DNA of 15,200 bases from Candidatus Omnitrophota bacterium (lineage in GTDB: Bacteria > Omnitrophota > Koll11 > Zapsychrales > Fredricksoniimonadaceae): the NCBI GenBank assembly GCA_015233705.1, contig JADFXE010000013.1, forward strand, positions 1 to 15,200, written 5' to 3'. Below are positions 5,002 to 12,317 of this stretch, piece after piece. A model generated the notes under the pieces. The model did not search any database and was not told where the DNA came from. It saw only the letters and a program-made list of their open reading frames with translations. Position 1 is the stretch's first letter, and the number at the start of each line of letters is the position of its first letter. Both the position numbers and the translations under genes were made by a program.

Positions 5002-6769
5002 TGAAGAGATCGTTTTAAAGGGAATCCCCGCGGCCTCTGGTATTGCCATGGGGTATGCCTTTCTTCTGGACCAGCAGGACTTTATTGTTCCTGACCGTGG
5101 AATGCTGGAGGAAGAGGTTCCTATTGAGATCGCCCGTTTCGAGGAAGCGGTCATTCATACCAAGACCGAGATTAGGGACATCAAGGAAAAGATCGAGCTT
5201 CAGGTCGGAAGTAAGGATGCCCAGATTTTTGATGCGCATCTTCTTGTCCTTGAGGATTCCATGCTCATTGACGAGGTCAAGAAAAAGATCAAATCCGACA
5301 AGCTTTGCGCGGAATCGACCTTTTCCAAGGTCCTCAAACGCTATATTGATATCTTTGACAAGATCGAGGACGAGTACATTAAGGAGCGTTCGGCGGACGT
5401 TTCAGACATTGGCCGGCGCGTGCTCAAACATCTGATGGGAGAATCCCGTCTGCATGATTTTGAAGTCCTGCTGGGGGAGATCATTGTCGTGGCGCACGAT
5501 ATCTCTCCGTCGGATGCCGTGGCCATGTATAACACCCAGATCCTGGGGTTTGCCACGGATGTCGGCGGGCGGACAGCGCACACCGCGATCATCGCCAAAT
5601 CTTTGGGCGTTCCGGCTGTCCTGGGGCTGGAAAACGCTACGCTGCGGATCGCCAATCAGGATTACATTATCCTCGACGGTCGTAAAGGTATTGTGATCGT
5701 CAATCCGCAGGAAGAGACCAAGCTTCTTTACGCCAAGGAAAAGAGTCGCCTTGCCCAGTTTCAGGAGTCCGCGCTGGACATGAAGGATGCGCCGGCTGAG
5801 ACACTCGATGGCCGCCGGGTCAACCTGTTGGCGAACTTTGAGATTCATGACGAGATTCCAGGCGTCAAGAAATACGGCGCTGAAGGCATTGGTCTTTACC
5901 GCACCGAGTTCTTTTACATGAACCGCCTGGATCTTCCGTCGGAAGAAGAGCAGTATCAGGCCTACCGCAAGATCGCTGAGGAAATGAATCCCAATCCGGT
6001 CATTATTCGGACGCTGGACCTGGGCGGTGATAAGTTCTTATCGAGCATTCAGCTTCCGAGGGAAATGATGCCGTTTTTGGGTTCGCGCGCGATCCGCTTG
6101 TGCCTGGAAGAGCAGGAGATCTTTAAAACTCAATTGCGGGCGGTCTTGCGTGCATCGGCTCACGGGAATGTGGGACTTATGTATCCGATGATTGCCGGGC
6201 CGGGGGAGTTGCGCGCGGCCAATGTGATCTTGAAGGCGGTCAAGGACCGTTTGCGCGAGAAAGGCATTGCCTTTAATGAGAACATGCCAGTGGGCGTCAT
6301 GGTGGAGGTCCCGGGTGCCGCAATGACGGCTGATCTTTTGGCCAAGGAATCGAACTTCTTTAGTATCGGGACCAATGACCTTATTCAATACACGCTGGCC
6401 GTTGACCGGACTAATGAAAAGATGGCGCAGTTCTATGAGCCTGGGCATCCGGCAGTTCTCCGGCTTATCCGCCGGACGATCAATGCGGCTCATGATGCCA
6501 ATATCAAGGTTAGTGTTTGTGGTGAGATGGCCAGCGATCCTACCTTGGCGATCATTCTGATGGGCCTGGGGATCGATTCTTTCAGTATGTCACCGGCCAG
6601 TATCCCGCAGATCAAGCGCTCGATCCGCAGTTTGAAGTTTTCCGATGCTGAAGAGTTGGCCAAGCAGGCGCTTCGGCTCAGCACAGGGTTGGAGGTTGAA
6701 GAATTCATGTCCTCCGAGATCAAGAAGATTGTTCCGGATTTTTATTCTTACGACGGGCAGGGAAAATGA
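4985..6769 (+). CDS. ptsI: Phosphoenolpyruvate-protein phosphotransferase (PTS enzyme I)
   Basis: Enzyme I takes phosphate from PEP and passes it to HPr. From the TTG at 4985 the product is 594 residues, close to the usual ~575. It begins MPKKINEEIVLKGIPAASG, matching family N-termini. Domains in order are the HPr-binding helical region, the phosphohistidine swivel with GGRTAHTAIIAKSLGVPAV (catalytic His199), a linker, then the PEP-binding barrel. The barrel shows GIGLYRTEF, LDLGGDK, GSRAIR, VMVEVPGA, SIGTNDLIQYTLAVDR and VCGEMA (Cys about 512, equivalent to Cys502 of E. coli). There is no N-terminal GAF domain, so this is the plain PtsI type rather than PtsP. It overlaps ptsH by 17 bases, and its TGA overlaps the next ATG (ATGA), so translation is tightly coupled through ptsH-ptsI-nucleotidyltransferase. 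Confidence 0.95.
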   Translation: MPKKINEEIVLKGIPAASGIAMGYAFLLDQQDFIVPDRGMLEEEVPIEIARFEEAVIHTKTEIRDIKEKIELQVGSKDAQIFDAHLLVLEDSMLIDEVKKKIKSDKLCAESTFSKVLKRYIDIFDKIEDEYIKERSADVSDIGRRVLKHLMGESRLHDFEVLLGEIIVVAHDISPSDAVAMYNTQILGFATDVGGRTAHTAIIAKSLGVPAVLGLENATLRIANQDYIILDGRKGIVIVNPQEETKLLYAKEKSRLAQFQESALDMKDAPAETLDGRRVNLLANFEIHDEIPGVKKYGAEGIGLYRTEFFYMNRLDLPSEEEQYQAYRKIAEEMNPNPVIIRTLDLGGDKFLSSIQLPREMMPFLGSRAIRLCLEEQEIFKTQLRAVLRASAHGNVGLMYPMIAGPGELRAANVILKAVKDRLREKGIAFNENMPVGVMVEVPGAAMTADLLAKESNFFSIGTNDLIQYTLAVDRTNEKMAQFYEPGHPAVLRLIRRTINAAHDANIKVSVCGEMASDPTLAIILMGLGIDSFSMSPASIPQIKRSIRSLKFSDAEELAKQALRLSTGLEVEEFMSSEIKKIVPDFYSYDGQGK

Positions 6770-7506
6770 AAGTACTGATCCTCGCTGGCGGTTATGGGAC
6801 TCGTCTTTATCCTTTGATCAAGGATACGCCCAAGGCGCTTTTGGATATCCACGGCAAGCCGCTCATCGATTATGCCCTGGCAAAGTTCATCGGCATGCCG
6901 AATGTGGATGAAGTTGTCATTGTCACCAACGCCAAATTCAATGACATCCTCAGTGCTTGGGCCGAGAAGCATAACGGTAAGCCTTTTCCGGTTCGCGTTA
7001 TTAACGACGGAACGCATACTCCTGAAGAACGTCTGGGTGCGATCGGGGACATTGTCTTTGTCCTGGATCAAATGAATGCCGCGGCTGATTGGGCTGTGAT
7101 TGGCAGTGACAATTTGTTTGATTACGGGATCGCCGAATTCTTCCCTTTTGCCGCGACCAGAGCGCCGGCAGTCACAATCGGTTGTTACGATATCCACAGT
7201 ATTGCGGATGCGAGCAAGTACGGCGTTATTGAGCTAGGGAAGGACGGCAGGAACGTTTCTTTGGAGGAAAAACCTGCCCAGCCGCGTTCCAGCTTGATCT
7301 CCATGTGTCTGTATTACTATCCTGCCGGCTCGCTGTCCCTGTTGCGTCAATTTCTTAAGGAAACGGGCAAGAAAGATACGACGGGCGGTTACATTCAGTG
7401 GCTTTATCAAAAAACTGCAGTTTACGGTTTTAAATTTGACGGCAAATGGTATGATATCGGGAGTCTTGAGTCTTATAAAGAGGCGCAGGACCAGTTCAAG
7501 CAATAA
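6766..7506 (+). CDS. Sugar-1-phosphate nucleotidyltransferase family protein
   Basis: The 246-residue product is a single NTP-transferase domain, the fold that makes NDP-sugars from an NTP and a sugar 1-phosphate. It has the signature LAGGYGTRLYPL (about 6-17) with TPKALLDIHGKPLI, the phosphate-binding and sugar-site segments, and a metal-binding Asp in GSDN (about 113-116). It also has SKYGVIE (150-156), EEKP (167-170) and WYDIG near the C-terminus. It most resembles glucose-1-phosphate thymidylyl- or uridylyl-type enzymes, but the nucleotide and sugar cannot be fixed by eye, so no symbol is given. It lacks the left-handed beta-helix acyltransferase domain of GlmU. Its ATG overlaps the ptsI stop (ATGA), so it is translationally tied to the PTS/YvcK cassette, which hints at a link between carbon signalling and envelope sugar supply (inference). 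Confidence 0.88.
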   Translation: MKVLILAGGYGTRLYPLIKDTPKALLDIHGKPLIDYALAKFIGMPNVDEVVIVTNAKFNDILSAWAEKHNGKPFPVRVINDGTHTPEERLGAIGDIVFVLDQMNAAADWAVIGSDNLFDYGIAEFFPFAATRAPAVTIGCYDIHSIADASKYGVIELGKDGRNVSLEEKPAQPRSSLISMCLYYYPAGSLSLLRQFLKETGKKDTTGGYIQWLYQKTAVYGFKFDGKWYDIGSLESYKEAQDQFKQ

Positions 7507-7531
7507 TTTTCCCGCCGGAAATAAAACAATC

Positions 7532-7603
7532 CCAAAGGCGGAGTTTGGAAACTAACAACCGGCCAAGGTGGCCGGGATATCTTCTTACGAAAGGAAGGAC
7601 ATT
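7532..7603 (+). promoter_or_regulatory. Structured metK leader with ribosome-binding-site-masking hairpin; candidate cis-regulatory RNA
   Basis: Three hairpins stand in tandem before the metK start. CCAAA (7532-7536) pairs with TTTGG (7544-7548) around a G-rich loop. CCGGCC (7559-7564) pairs perfectly with GGCCGG (7570-7575) around AAGGT. CTTCTT (7581-7586) pairs with AGGAAG (7592-7597) around ACGAA, with one T-G pair. The third covers the only good ribosome-binding sequence (AAAGGAAGGA, 7590-7599) for the GTG at 7604. The first loop (GGCGG, 7537-7541) is complementary to CCGCC at 7512-7516, giving a possible extra pairing. I do not see the conserved bases of SAM-I, SAM-II, SAM-III, SAM-IV or SAH riboswitches. 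The structure is seen; a regulatory function is inferred. Confidence 0.45.
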
Positions 7604-8761
7604 GTGAAAGGGAATTATTTCATTACGTCGGAATCAGTGGGTAACGGTCATCCGGACAAGGTTTGCGATCAGATCTCGGATGCGGTGTTGGATGCGGTCC
7701 TCAAGGATGATCCCAAGGGGCGCGTGGCCTGCGAGACATTCATCAGCGCTGGCCTGGTCATTGTCGGCGGTGAGATCACGACGACAACCTATGTTGATGT
7801 TCACAATCTTGTCCGCGGCGTCCTGAGCGATATCGGTTATACCAGCCAGGCGTATGGTTTTGATGCCGCGACCTGCGCGATCCTTAATGCCATCAACAAG
7901 CAGTCGCCGGACATTTCTCAGGGTGTTGACGCTGGTGGCGCCGGCGACCAGGGGATCATGTACGGTTATGCCACAGATGAGACAAAGGAGCTGATGCCGC
8001 TTCCGATCACGCTGGCCCACAAGCTTGTGGCGCGCGTCGAGGAAGTCAGGAAGAACAAGATCCTCGATTATCTTGGGCCTGACTGCAAGAGCCAGGTCAC
8101 GGTGGAGTACAAGGACGGTCAGCCCAAGCGTATCGATTCTGTTGTCCTGGCCTGCCAGCACACAGAAAAGATCCTGGACAAGACGGGCAAGCGCATTACC
8201 GAAAAATCCCGCCAGGAGATCATTGCCAAGGTCGCCATGCCGATCGTCGGAAAGCTGATCGACAAGAACACCAAGTTTTATATAAACCAGACGGGTAAAT
8301 TCGTTGTCGGCGGACCGCAGTCGGATACCGGTGTCACGGGTCGCAAGATCATCGTCGACACCTATGGCGGGATCGTGCCTCACGGCGGCGGTGCTTTCTC
8401 CGGCAAGGATCCGACAAAGGTCGACCGTTCGGCGGCTTATATGTGCCGTTATATCACCAAGAACGTGGTCGCCGCCGGAATCGCCGAGAAATGTTTGATC
8501 CAGTTGAGCTATGTCATCGGCAAGGCTGAGCCGCTCAGTGTTTTTGTTGACACCTTCGGCACAGGCAGGATCAGTGAGCAGAAGATCGTTGAGATCATCC
8601 GCAAGAACTTTGATCTAACGCCGGCTGGGATCATCAAGAAGCTGGATCTTAGAAAGCCGGTCTTCCGTCGCACGGCAGCCTACGGCCATTTCGGACGCAC
8701 GGGCTTTACTTGGGAAAAGACGGACATGGTTGCCAAACTCAAGAAAGATGCGGGAATTTAA
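7604..8761 (+). CDS. metK: S-adenosylmethionine synthetase
   Basis: MetK makes S-adenosylmethionine from ATP and methionine. From the GTG at 7604 the product is 385 residues, as in E. coli (384). It begins [20 protein letters not shown], placing the catalytic His at 16. Other family motifs are [12 protein letters not shown] (about 112-123), the [12 protein letters not shown] segment, and [19 protein letters not shown] for the ATP and tripolyphosphate site. An in-frame GTG at 7568 would add 12 residues unlike other MetK proteins and would code through the leader hairpins. The 7604 GTG has AAAGGAAGGA just upstream. The gene is followed directly by ahcY, whose ribosome-binding site overlaps the metK stop, so supply of SAM and removal of its product SAH are co-expressed. 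Confidence 0.96.
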   Translation: MKGNYFITSESVGNGHPDKVCDQISDAVLDAVLKDDPKGRVACETFISAGLVIVGGEITTTTYVDVHNLVRGVLSDIGYTSQAYGFDAATCAILNAINKQSPDISQGVDAGGAGDQGIMYGYATDETKELMPLPITLAHKLVARVEEVRKNKILDYLGPDCKSQVTVEYKDGQPKRIDSVVLACQHTEKILDKTGKRITEKSRQEIIAKVAMPIVGKLIDKNTKFYINQTGKFVVGGPQSDTGVTGRKIIVDTYGGIVPHGGGAFSGKDPTKVDRSAAYMCRYITKNVVAAGIAEKCLIQLSYVIGKAEPLSVFVDTFGTGRISEQKIVEIIRKNFDLTPAGIIKKLDLRKPVFRRTAAYGHFGRTGFTWEKTDMVAKLKKDAGI

Positions 8762-8771
8762 GGAGACGTTC

Positions 8772-10166
8772 ATGTCAGCTAAGGAATTCAAAGTCAGGGA
8801 TATGGGCCTGGCTGATCTTGGCCACAAGCAGATCGCGATGGCTGAGAAGGAAATGCCGGGCCTGATGGCCCTGCGCCGGAAATATGCCGCCAAGAAGCCA
8901 CTCAAGGGCGCCCGTATTATGGGTTCGCTTCATATGACCATTGAGACTGCGGTCCTCATTAAGACACTGGTCGCCTTGGGTGCGGATGTGCGCTGGGCGA
9001 GCTGCAACATATTCTCGACGCAAGATCAGGCTGCAGCCGCGATCGCTGACCTTGGCATTCCGGTCTTTGCCTGGAAGGGCGAGACGTTGAAAGAATACTG
9101 GTGGTGCACGAAAATTTGGCCAGATGGTAAGGGACCTGACCTGATCGTTGATGACGGCGGAGATGCGACCATGATGGTCCATCTGGGGCTGGCGGCCGAG
9201 AAGAACCCTGCGGTCCTGAACAGGAAAGCTGGCGGCGAGGATGAAAAGCAACTCCTCTTGTGCCTCAAGGAAACCTTGAAAGAAACGCCAAGGCTTTGGC
9301 ATGGCGTCACGCCGAAGATCAAGGGCGTGTCCGAAGAGACAACAACCGGCGTTCACCGGCTTTACCAGATGATGCAGGAAAAGAAACTTCTTTTCCCGGC
9401 GTTCAATGTGAATGACTCAGTGACCAAGTCCAAGTTTGATAACCTGTACGGTTGCCGTGAATCTTTGGCTGACGGCATCAAGCGCGCCACGGATGTCATG
9501 ATCGCGGGCAAGGTCGCAGTCGTCTGCGGTTACGGCGATGTGGGCAAGGGTTGCGCGCATTCGCTGCGCTATTACGGCGCGCGCGTGATCGTCACTGAGA
9601 TCGATCCGATCTGTGCGCTGCAGGCGTCGATGGAAGGGTTTGAGGTCAAGACCGTTGAGGATGCCTTGGATGAGGCCAATATTTTTGTCACGACAACCGG
9701 CAATGTGGACATCATCACAATCAAGCACCTGACTAGGATGAAGGATAGCGCGATCGTTTGCAACATCGGGCATTTTGACAATGAGATCGAGGTTGTGAAG
9801 CTGGAGAAATATCCTGGCATCAAGCGGGTCAATATCAAGCCGCAGGTTGACAAATATATTTTTCCTGACGGCCATTGCATCATTCTTCTGGCAGAAGGGC
9901 GTCTGGTGAATTTGGGGTGCGCCACCGGACATCCGTCTTTTGTCATGTCCAATTCGTTCACAAATCAGACGCTGGCTCAGTTGGAATTGTGGCAGAAGAA
10001 GTACAAGGTCGGCGTTTACCGGCTTCCCAAGCATCTGGATGAAGAGGTCGCCCGTCTGCATCTGGAGCAGGTCGGTGCCAAGCTGACAAAACTTTCCGCC
10101 AAGCAGGCCAAGTATATCGGTGTGCCGACCGAAGGTCCGTATAAGCCAGAACATTACAGGTATTAA
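8772..10166 (+). CDS. ahcY: Adenosylhomocysteinase (SAH hydrolase)
   Basis: AhcY splits S-adenosylhomocysteine, the inhibitory by-product of methyltransferases, into adenosine and homocysteine using bound NAD. The 464-residue product has [12 protein letters not shown] (51-62), [17 protein letters not shown] (76-92), [32 protein letters not shown] with the catalytic Lys/Asp/Asn set, and the NAD-binding GYGDVGKG (253-260). It ends with the conserved PYKPEHYRY that reaches the partner subunit. The segment between about 140 and 190 fits the longer bacterial form. The frame is open back to 8730 inside metK. The ATG at 8772 with AGGAG (8761-8765) at 6 bases gives the expected N-terminus and is preferred. 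It is in one operon with metK and, 3 bases downstream, pfkA. Confidence 0.97.
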   Translation: MSAKEFKVRDMGLADLGHKQIAMAEKEMPGLMALRRKYAAKKPLKGARIMGSLHMTIETAVLIKTLVALGADVRWASCNIFSTQDQAAAAIADLGIPVFAWKGETLKEYWWCTKIWPDGKGPDLIVDDGGDATMMVHLGLAAEKNPAVLNRKAGGEDEKQLLLCLKETLKETPRLWHGVTPKIKGVSEETTTGVHRLYQMMQEKKLLFPAFNVNDSVTKSKFDNLYGCRESLADGIKRATDVMIAGKVAVVCGYGDVGKGCAHSLRYYGARVIVTEIDPICALQASMEGFEVKTVEDALDEANIFVTTTGNVDIITIKHLTRMKDSAIVCNIGHFDNEIEVVKLEKYPGIKRVNIKPQVDKYIFPDGHCIILLAEGRLVNLGCATGHPSFVMSNSFTNQTLAQLELWQKKYKVGVYRLPKHLDEEVARLHLEQVGAKLTKLSAKQAKYIGVPTEGPYKPEHYRY

Positions 10167-10169
10167 AAT

Positions 10170-11147
10170 ATGGCCAAGAAACAGTCTATCAAGAAGATCG
10201 GTGTCTTGTGTTCCGGCGGTGATGGCCCGGGGATGAACGCAGGATTGCGTGCAGTTGTCCGCGCCGGTATTTTTCATGGCCTTGAGGTCGAGGGCATCAT
10301 GCGCGGCTATCAGGGCCTGATTGACAATGAATTGATCGATATGGGGCCACGGTCGGTCTCGAACATCATCAACCGCGGCGGGACTATCATCAAGACCGCC
10401 CGTTCGGCAGAATTTCGCACGGAAAAGGGGATGCAGAAGGCGGTTAAGACCTTACAGAAACATAAGATTGATGCGCTTGTTGTTGTTGGCGGCGACGGAT
10501 CTTATTTAGGGGCGAGCGCGCTGTTTTCAAAGTTTGGCGTGGCCACGGTCGGTATCCCCGGAACGATCGACAATGACCTTCATGGCACAGACCAGACCAT
10601 CGGTTGTCATACCGCATTGAACACGGCGCTGGAAGCGATCGATAAGGTGCGCGACACAGCCCACAGCATGGAGCGTATTTTTGTCATTGAGGTGATGGGA
10701 AACAGGTCCGGATATATCGCGACCGAGGTTGCGCTCAGCGCTGGCGCGGAAGATGTCATTGTCCCTGAGCTTAAGCCTAATTATCAGGAAATGTGTGACA
10801 GCCTTCGTAAGGGGCATAAAAAGGGTAAGATTAGCTGGATGATCGTGACCGCCGAGGGCGGGGCCAAGGCCCAGACCGTGGCTGACACGATCACCAATAT
10901 GACGGGGCTGGAGACGCGCGCGGTTGTCCTGGGGCATGTGATGCGCGGCGGGACGCCGTGCGCCCATGATCGGCTTCTGGCGACCCGTCTTGGTGTGGCT
11001 GCTGTTGAGGAATTGCTGAAGGGCAATGCCGGTAAGGCGATTGGCGTTATTCGCGACAAGATCAACATCATCCCGCTGGCCGATGCGAAGAAAAGAGATA
11101 ATGATATCTACGCGGAACGCTACCGTTTGATCAAAATGCTGCGGTAA
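10170..11147 (+). CDS. pfkA: ATP-dependent 6-phosphofructokinase
   Basis: Phosphofructokinase converts fructose 6-phosphate to the 1,6-bisphosphate, the committed step of glycolysis. The 325-residue product (E. coli PfkA 320) has GVLCSGGDGPGMNAGLRAVVR near the N-terminus, VVGGDGSYLGA (GGDGS at 107-111), PGTIDND (130-136, catalytic Asp134) and IEVMGNRSGYIA. Gly in GGDGS and Gly before TIDND are the ATP-type residues; the pyrophosphate-dependent enzymes carry Asp and Lys there, so ATP use is favoured. The ATG is 3 bases after the ahcY stop, with only a weak ribosome-binding site, pointing to coupled translation. Pairing glycolysis with the SAM cycle in one transcript is unusual in function, but the spacing supports it. 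No terminator is seen after it; the next promoter lies about 20 bases downstream. Confidence 0.95.
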   Translation: MAKKQSIKKIGVLCSGGDGPGMNAGLRAVVRAGIFHGLEVEGIMRGYQGLIDNELIDMGPRSVSNIINRGGTIIKTARSAEFRTEKGMQKAVKTLQKHKIDALVVVGGDGSYLGASALFSKFGVATVGIPGTIDNDLHGTDQTIGCHTALNTALEAIDKVRDTAHSMERIFVIEVMGNRSGYIATEVALSAGAEDVIVPELKPNYQEMCDSLRKGHKKGKISWMIVTAEGGAKAQTVADTITNMTGLETRAVVLGHVMRGGTPCAHDRLLATRLGVAAVEELLKGNAGKAIGVIRDKINIIPLADAKKRDNDIYAERYRLIKMLR

Positions 11148-11167
11148 TGGCTTTTATGAATCCTGCA

Positions 11168-11195
11168 TTGACGGAAAAGATTTCTTTGGTATACT
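11168..11195 (+). promoter_or_regulatory. Sigma70-type promoter for ilvC
   Basis: TTGACG (11168-11173) and TATACT (11190-11195) are separated by 16 bases, each with one mismatch from consensus. It lies in the 102-base gap between pfkA and ilvC. Transcription would start near 11202, giving a leader of about 48 bases. Confidence 0.75.
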
Positions 11196-11213
11196 TTACC
11201 GATATTTAAAAGG

Positions 11214-11227
11214 CCCTCGCAAGAGGG
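11214..11227 (+). other. GCAA-tetraloop hairpin in the ilvC leader
   Basis: CCCTC (11214-11218) pairs with GAGGG (11223-11227) around GCAA, a stable GNRA-class loop. It sits between the predicted transcription start and the ribosome-binding site (AAGGAAGGAA, 11237-11246). It lacks a T-run, so it is not a terminator. It may protect the 5' end of the mRNA or bind a regulator; function is unknown. Confidence 0.45.
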
Positions 11228-11249
11228 GTCAATAAAAAGGAAGGAACAT

Positions 11250-12242
11250 ATGGCGAAGATTTATTACGACAAAGACGCAGATTTGAACGTTTTAAAAGAC
11301 AAGACCATTGCCATCATCGGCTATGGGATCCAGGGACGGGGCCAGGCACTCAATCTGCGCGATAGCGGACTGAATGTCATTGTCTCCGAGATCGAGGCAA
11401 GCCCGAACTACAAGATTGCAATTGAAGATGGTTTCAAGCCCATGGATGCTGGCAAGGCCGCCCAGAAGGGTGATATCATCCAGATCCTTACCCAGGATCA
11501 TCTGCAGGCTGAGATCTATAAGAAGTCTATCCGTCGTCATTTGAAGAAGGGCAAGGCCCTGGTCTTTTCGCATGGCTTTAACATTCATTTCGGCCAGATC
11601 AAGCCGCCGGCTGACGTTGATGTGTGGATGATCGCACCCAAAGGTCCGGGCGCTTTGGTCCGTCGTCAGTATGTTGAGGGCAAGGGCGTTCCCAGTTTGG
11701 TCGCCATCCATCAGAATCCTTCTGGCCAAGCCTTGAAAGAGGCTTTGGCCTATGCCAAGGGTATTGGCGGAACGCGCGCTGGCACTTTCCAGACGACCTT
11801 TAAAGAGGAGACCGAGACTGATCTCTTCGGCGAGCAGGTCGTGCTGTGCGGCGGAACAAGTGAGCTTTTGAAGGCTGGTTACGAGACCCTGGTTGATGCC
11901 GGGTATGCTCCGGAAATGGCCTACTTCGAGTGTCTGCATGAGCTCAAGCTTATCGTGGATATCATTTATGAAGAGGGCGTTGCCGGGATGCGTAAGCGCG
12001 TCTCTGATACAGCCGAGTACGGCGATTACAGCCGCGGTCCGCGGATCATCACTGACCGGACCCGCAAGGAGATGCAGAAGATCCTTAAGGAGATCCAGTC
12101 CGGCAAGTTCGCGCGCGAGTGGATACGCGAGAACAAAAAGGGCCGTCCGGATTTCCTGAAGATGCGCCAGGAGAGCGAAAAGCATCCGATTGAAAAAGTC
12201 GGCAAAGACCTACGAGCCATGATGCCCTGGATGAAAAAATAA
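11250..12242 (+). CDS. ilvC: Ketol-acid reductoisomerase, class I
   Basis: KARI isomerises and reduces acetolactate (or acetohydroxybutyrate) in valine, leucine and isoleucine synthesis. The 330-residue length is the short class I form. The Rossmann motif is [17 protein letters not shown] (24-40). Catalytic residues fit the family: His108 in [12 protein letters not shown], Asp191 and Glu195 in TDLFGEQ, Glu227 and Glu231 in FECLHEL, and Ser252 in VSDTAEYGD. The cofactor loop after strand beta2 (residues 46-54, SEIEASPNY) lacks the Arg and second Ser/Thr that usually grip the NADPH phosphate and has Glu residues instead, so NADH use is possible. ATG at 11250 follows AAGGAAGGAA. It has its own promoter and a strong terminator after the stop. 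ilvB and ilvN are not nearby. Confidence 0.96.
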   Translation: MAKIYYDKDADLNVLKDKTIAIIGYGIQGRGQALNLRDSGLNVIVSEIEASPNYKIAIEDGFKPMDAGKAAQKGDIIQILTQDHLQAEIYKKSIRRHLKKGKALVFSHGFNIHFGQIKPPADVDVWMIAPKGPGALVRRQYVEGKGVPSLVAIHQNPSGQALKEALAYAKGIGGTRAGTFQTTFKEETETDLFGEQVVLCGGTSELLKAGYETLVDAGYAPEMAYFECLHELKLIVDIIYEEGVAGMRKRVSDTAEYGDYSRGPRIITDRTRKEMQKILKEIQSGKFAREWIRENKKGRPDFLKMRQESEKHPIEKVGKDLRAMMPWMKK

Positions 12243-12265
12243 GGCGTGCTAACAGAGATCAACAC

Positions 12266-12296
12266 AAAGACGCATGCCACAAGCATGCGTCTTTTT
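12266..12296 (+). terminator. Intrinsic terminator/attenuator between ilvC and leuA
   Basis: A perfect 12-bp stem, 12266-12277 with 12283-12294 (core GACGCATGC/GCATGCGTC), closes a CACAA loop. It ends in a run of five T (12292-12296). It lies 24 bases after the ilvC stop and 21 bases before the leuA ATG, a position suited to stopping most ilvC transcripts or attenuating leuA. Confidence 0.85.
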
Positions 12297-12317
12297 CATT
12301 ATGAAAGAGAGCCTTTT

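Noticed and set aside
7512..7548. H-type pseudoknot (CCGCC with GGCGG, interleaved with CCAAA/TTTGG) as a firm SAM-II-like riboswitch call
   Set aside because: The loop crossing the 5-bp stem would be only 2 bases, which is sterically tight, and the conserved SAM-II bases are not present. It is kept only as a possible alternative pairing in the leader finding.
7568..7603. metK start at GTG 7568
   Set aside because: It adds residues unlike the MetK N-terminus, codes through the leader hairpins and has no ribosome-binding site; GTG 7604 has one.
8730..8771. ahcY start inside metK
   Set aside because: ATG 8772 has AGGAG at good spacing and yields the usual AhcY N-terminus.
11292..12185. Long minus-strand open frame opposite ilvC (also opposite ahcY 9417-10277 and metK 7634-8383)
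   Set aside because: No recognisable domains and no ribosome-binding sites. They mirror the codon bias of strongly conserved genes on the + strand.
12246..12317. leuA start at GTG 12246 or ATG 12285
   Set aside because: Both run through the terminator stem and have no good ribosome-binding site; ATG 12318 gives the family N-terminus.
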